This document shows positions 34,055 through 36,210 of a stretch of 36,210 bases of DNA, piece by piece; position 1 is the first letter of the stretch; each line of letters opens with the position of its first letter. Origin of the DNA: Planctomycetaceae bacterium (GTDB taxonomy: Bacteria > Planctomycetota > Planctomycetia > Planctomycetales > Planctomycetaceae); NCBI GenBank assembly GCA_020426325.1, contig JAGQQG010000058.1:1-36210 (forward strand). The letters are read 5' to 3'. The translations under genes were made by a program, and so were the position numbers. Under the pieces are notes generated by a model. The model was not told where the DNA came from. It saw nothing but the letters and a program-made list of their open reading frames with translations, and made no database searches.

Positions 34055-34672
34055 ATGCGTTATGTCAGTCTGTCGGTCCTCTGCCTGTTCCTGGCTCTCG
34101 GGACTACGCGTCTCGTTTCCGCACAGGTGTCCGATGCATTTCCGGATGCCAGGCAAGTTGACGCCGTGATTGCCAAATATCTGAATGATCTCCCCAAACG
34201 GCAGGAGACGGACTTGATCACCTCCGATGACATCCAGGGTCTCTTCAAGGAGCTGGAACACATCGGCTGGAACGTCAGCGATCAACGGGAAATCAACCAG
34301 CGTCTGCTCAAGGACTCCGACTGGATGGTCAAGCAGCTCCGCACGAAGCAGGGGACCAAGTTCATGCGAAAGATCGCCGATTTCCCCGGAGGATATGCAC
34401 AGCTCGATCTGATGCGGGAATCAAAGCAGGGACAGAAAGAGGTCGCGGGGATCATTACGACGCCCGGAGGGGAGGAACTGATCGAATTTCTCACCACCAG
34501 CAAAGTCGGTCACAACACGAGTAAGCAACTCGCTGCAGAACACCCCAAGAAATCCAAGCGAGTTGCTGAGCGACTCTATACGAAGGCAGACATCGCCAAA
34601 CAGCTCAACATGAGCTACGCAGCCGAAGCCAACCGCCGCGCAGAGGCTGCTGCCGCTCTCAATCAGAACTGA
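34055..34672 (+). CDS. Secreted protein of unknown function
   Basis: 205 residues from ATG 34055, chosen because it gives a clean signal peptide ('MRYVSLSVLCLFLALGTTRL', cleavage near 'VSA-Q') and has GGTGAG just upstream; earlier in-frame ATGs exist at 33995 and 34022. The mature protein is helical and charged ('VDAVIAKYLNDLPKRQETDL', 'MVKQLRTKQGTKFMRKIADF'), with a C-terminal Ala/Glu/Arg-rich helix. No family was recognised. It is probably periplasmic. A weak hairpin follows the stop. Confidence 0.7.
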   Translation: MRYVSLSVLCLFLALGTTRLVSAQVSDAFPDARQVDAVIAKYLNDLPKRQETDLITSDDIQGLFKELEHIGWNVSDQREINQRLLKDSDWMVKQLRTKQGTKFMRKIADFPGGYAQLDLMRESKQGQKEVAGIITTPGGEELIEFLTTSKVGHNTSKQLAAEHPKKSKRVAERLYTKADIAKQLNMSYAAEANRRAEAAAALNQN

Positions 34673-34675
34673 GAG

Positions 34676-34707
34676 AAGCCCGGTTCACCAACCGTGTGGG
34701 CTTTCAT
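34676..34707 (+). terminator. Weak terminator-like hairpin
   Basis: AAGCCC and GGGCTTT flank a partly paired interior (GGTT/AACC with a bulge) just after the stop at 34672. The T-run is short, so efficiency is doubtful. Confidence 0.4.
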
Positions 34708-34742
34708 CGAATGATGTCTCGACTCAATGGTGAGCATGGCTG

Positions 34743-36056
34743 CTACAACTGTGAGATGCGATACCCCGGTTCATCACTGTTGAACAACTCGGGCAGCCAA
34801 CGGGCACCCAGACCAGCGCGATCGGAAAGAGGGATGCCCCCGCTGCTCACCGCGATCGTCTCGTCGATCAGTCTGGGGTACAGAGTCGCGATATGCGCTC
34901 GAACGGTCTCCTGATACGTCACTCCTGCGACAGAAGCTGCGATGTTGAGACCGGCCAGCAGAGTGAACGGACCGGTACAGTCGTGCATCAGGGTCGGGAT
35001 GTTGTAAGCCTGAGCCAGTTCCGCAATTCGTCGAGTCTCACTGATGCCGCCGACCCATGTGGGATCGATCATCACGTAGTCAGCCGCGTGACGCTCCAGC
35101 ACCTGCCGGTACTGCTCGCGGGTGACGAGCATCTCACTCACCGCAACCGGCACGTTGGCAGCACGTCGGAACTCGGCCAGCGTGTCGACATTATCAAGAC
35201 GCAGGACATCTTCCAGCCATAACGGGCGAAACTCCCGCATCGCACGAGCAATGTCCATTGCAGCCGGCCAGGCGAAGAACCCGTGCCCATCCAGCAGGAC
35301 ATCCATCCGGTCTCCAACACGCTCTCGAATCGCTCGAAACGGTGCAACACCACGCTCGACGTCAGCGGAACTGAGCCGGAGTCCGCCCGACTTTCGATAG
35401 ACTGCATCGAAAGACCACAGCTTCATCGCTGAGTAACCGGCCTCGAGCAGTTCCTCCGCAAGTTCTCCGGGCCGGTGCTGACTCGACCAGTTATCTTCGA
35501 GCGGACCGGGCTGACCCGGATCACCGTGACCGGGCCAGCCAGCATGCGCGGGTTGATCACGTCGACGTCCTCCATACGCAGGACCACCGCAACTGTTGTA
35601 TACCGGGACAACATCACGCACCGGCCCGCCTAACATTCGCCAGACCGGCTGCGAACAGAGCTGACCACGGATGTCCCACAAAGCCAGGTCAACCGCAGAG
35701 AGTGCCCGCAACTCGGCCCCCACGCCGCCGAAGGCCGTCATCCGCTCAAACAGAAACCGCCAGTGACTCTCGACCGCCATCGCATCCGCACCGAGCAGCC
35801 GCTGCGCCATCCAGTCATGCAGCACCGCCGCAGCCGCCTCGGGGATGTAATACGTCTCCCCATGACCAATGACCGCCTCACCGCCTACGGTCCCTGCATC
35901 GGTATGAATCCGCAGACACAACAACCCCGGCATCACTTCCGACGGAATGACCGTCTCAATCGCAGTGATCCGCGGCCCACGAGCATAAGCATGCTCCTGC
36001 ATCGGACCGGAGGCCCGCTGAATAAACGGATTATCAGAACCATCAGGTAAAGACAT
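34743..36056 (-). CDS. Enolase-superfamily (mandelate racemase/muconate-lactonizing type) dehydratase
   Basis: 437 residues. An N-terminal capping domain (about 25-145) precedes a TIM-barrel. Visible catalytic positions are K212 in 'AMKLWSFD', metal ligands D256 ('LLDGHGFF'), E282 ('LWLEDVL') and E308 ('AVSEML'), and H358 ('TLMHDCTGP'), the pattern of sugar-acid dehydratases such as galactonate dehydratase. A Gly/Pro/His-rich insertion at about 157-194 contains 'YGGRRRDQPAHAGWPGHGDP'. The substrate is probably an acid sugar, but the sequence does not fix which. ATG 36056 has no clear ribosome-binding site; M19 is an alternative. No sugar transporter or regulator is adjacent. Confidence 0.88.
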   Translation of the reverse strand: MSLPDGSDNPFIQRASGPMQEHAYARGPRITAIETVIPSEVMPGLLCLRIHTDAGTVGGEAVIGHGETYYIPEAAAAVLHDWMAQRLLGADAMAVESHWRFLFERMTAFGGVGAELRALSAVDLALWDIRGQLCSQPVWRMLGGPVRDVVPVYNSCGGPAYGGRRRDQPAHAGWPGHGDPGQPGPLEDNWSSQHRPGELAEELLEAGYSAMKLWSFDAVYRKSGGLRLSSADVERGVAPFRAIRERVGDRMDVLLDGHGFFAWPAAMDIARAMREFRPLWLEDVLRLDNVDTLAEFRRAANVPVAVSEMLVTREQYRQVLERHAADYVMIDPTWVGGISETRRIAELAQAYNIPTLMHDCTGPFTLLAGLNIAASVAGVTYQETVRAHIATLYPRLIDETIAVSSGGIPLSDRAGLGARWLPELFNSDEPGYRISQL

Positions 36057-36172
36057 CAGAGTATTGCTCTTGCTAAGTACGTGGCTTCGAATCTCAAACG
36101 AGCCTTAAGCGTAATCACGTGAGGCTCATGCATCCTAAGAACGCGTTTGAAAAGTGGTGTTGAGGTGATTTG

Positions 36173-36210
36173 ATGTTCACGTTACATCTCTGGCATGGCA
36201 AGGAAGCGAT
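36173..36210 (+). CDS. Start of an unidentified gene cut by the window edge
   Basis: ATG 36173 is preceded by GAGGTG at about 6 nt and the frame stays open to the end (MFTLHLWHGKEA). Twelve residues are too few to assign a family. Confidence 0.35.
   Translation, partial: MFTLHLWHGKEA

Overview
The window looks like a piece of a planctomycete chromosome, probably order Planctomycetales (relatives of Gimesia or Rubinisphaera). This rests on family content, not on a marker gene. It holds an MJ0042-type zinc ribbon fused to a planctomycete-type cytochrome c, a very large alpha-2-macroglobulin, a DUF303/SASA esterase, an inverse-autotransporter barrel joined to a parallel beta-helix, a CehA/McbA-type hydrolase, and many secreted proteins of unknown function. 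GC content is moderate to high, genes are mostly single or in short operons, and there are many short dispersed palindromic repeats. No rRNA, tRNA, CRISPR array or complete mobile element was seen.

Layout. 1-50: start of a probable transposase running off the left edge. 199-1980 (-) and 2003-3628 (+): a divergent pair only 22 nt apart, a large unknown protein with a C-terminal MIP18/DUF59-like domain and a secreted CehA/McbA-type hydrolase. 3624-3887: possible gene remnant. 4415-5353: secreted His/Pro-rich protein closed by a very strong intrinsic terminator. 5740-6093 (-): small hypothetical protein. 6176-8080 (-): ABC exporter. 8403-10854 (+): a lipoate-related cluster of a LipB-like protein, LipA, a DUF3806 protein and a stand-alone lipoyl-like domain. 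11012-17275 (+): alpha-2-macroglobulin. 17360-19854 (-): three-gene operon (permuted papain-like hydrolase, membrane thioredoxin-like protein, unknown). 20221-24048 (+): zinc-ribbon/multi-haem protein and DUF303 esterase. 24087-24863 (-): FliA/WhiG sigma factor, with a possible flhF remnant upstream. 25923-34672 (+): LRR membrane protein, glutaminyl-tRNA synthetase, inverse autotransporter/beta-helix protein, polytopic membrane protein, FHA-like miniprotein and a secreted protein. 34743-36056 (-): enolase-superfamily dehydratase. 36173 onward: start of a gene cut by the right edge.

The strongest unusual signals are two. First, in the lipoate cluster the LipB-like protein has Gln and Ser where LipB has its catalytic Lys and Cys, and the lipoyl-like domain has Gly where the lipoylated Lys should be, while LipA between them keeps all its cluster cysteines. 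This suggests a non-canonical or pseudoenzyme-type lipoyl module. Second, palindromic repeats have entered genes in frame. A 72-bp element (exactly 24 codons) sits inside the alpha-2-macroglobulin gene, half of it recurs just downstream of that gene, and a perfect 10-bp-arm palindrome lies elsewhere in the same ORF. Assignments rest on reading motifs by eye; no database search was run.
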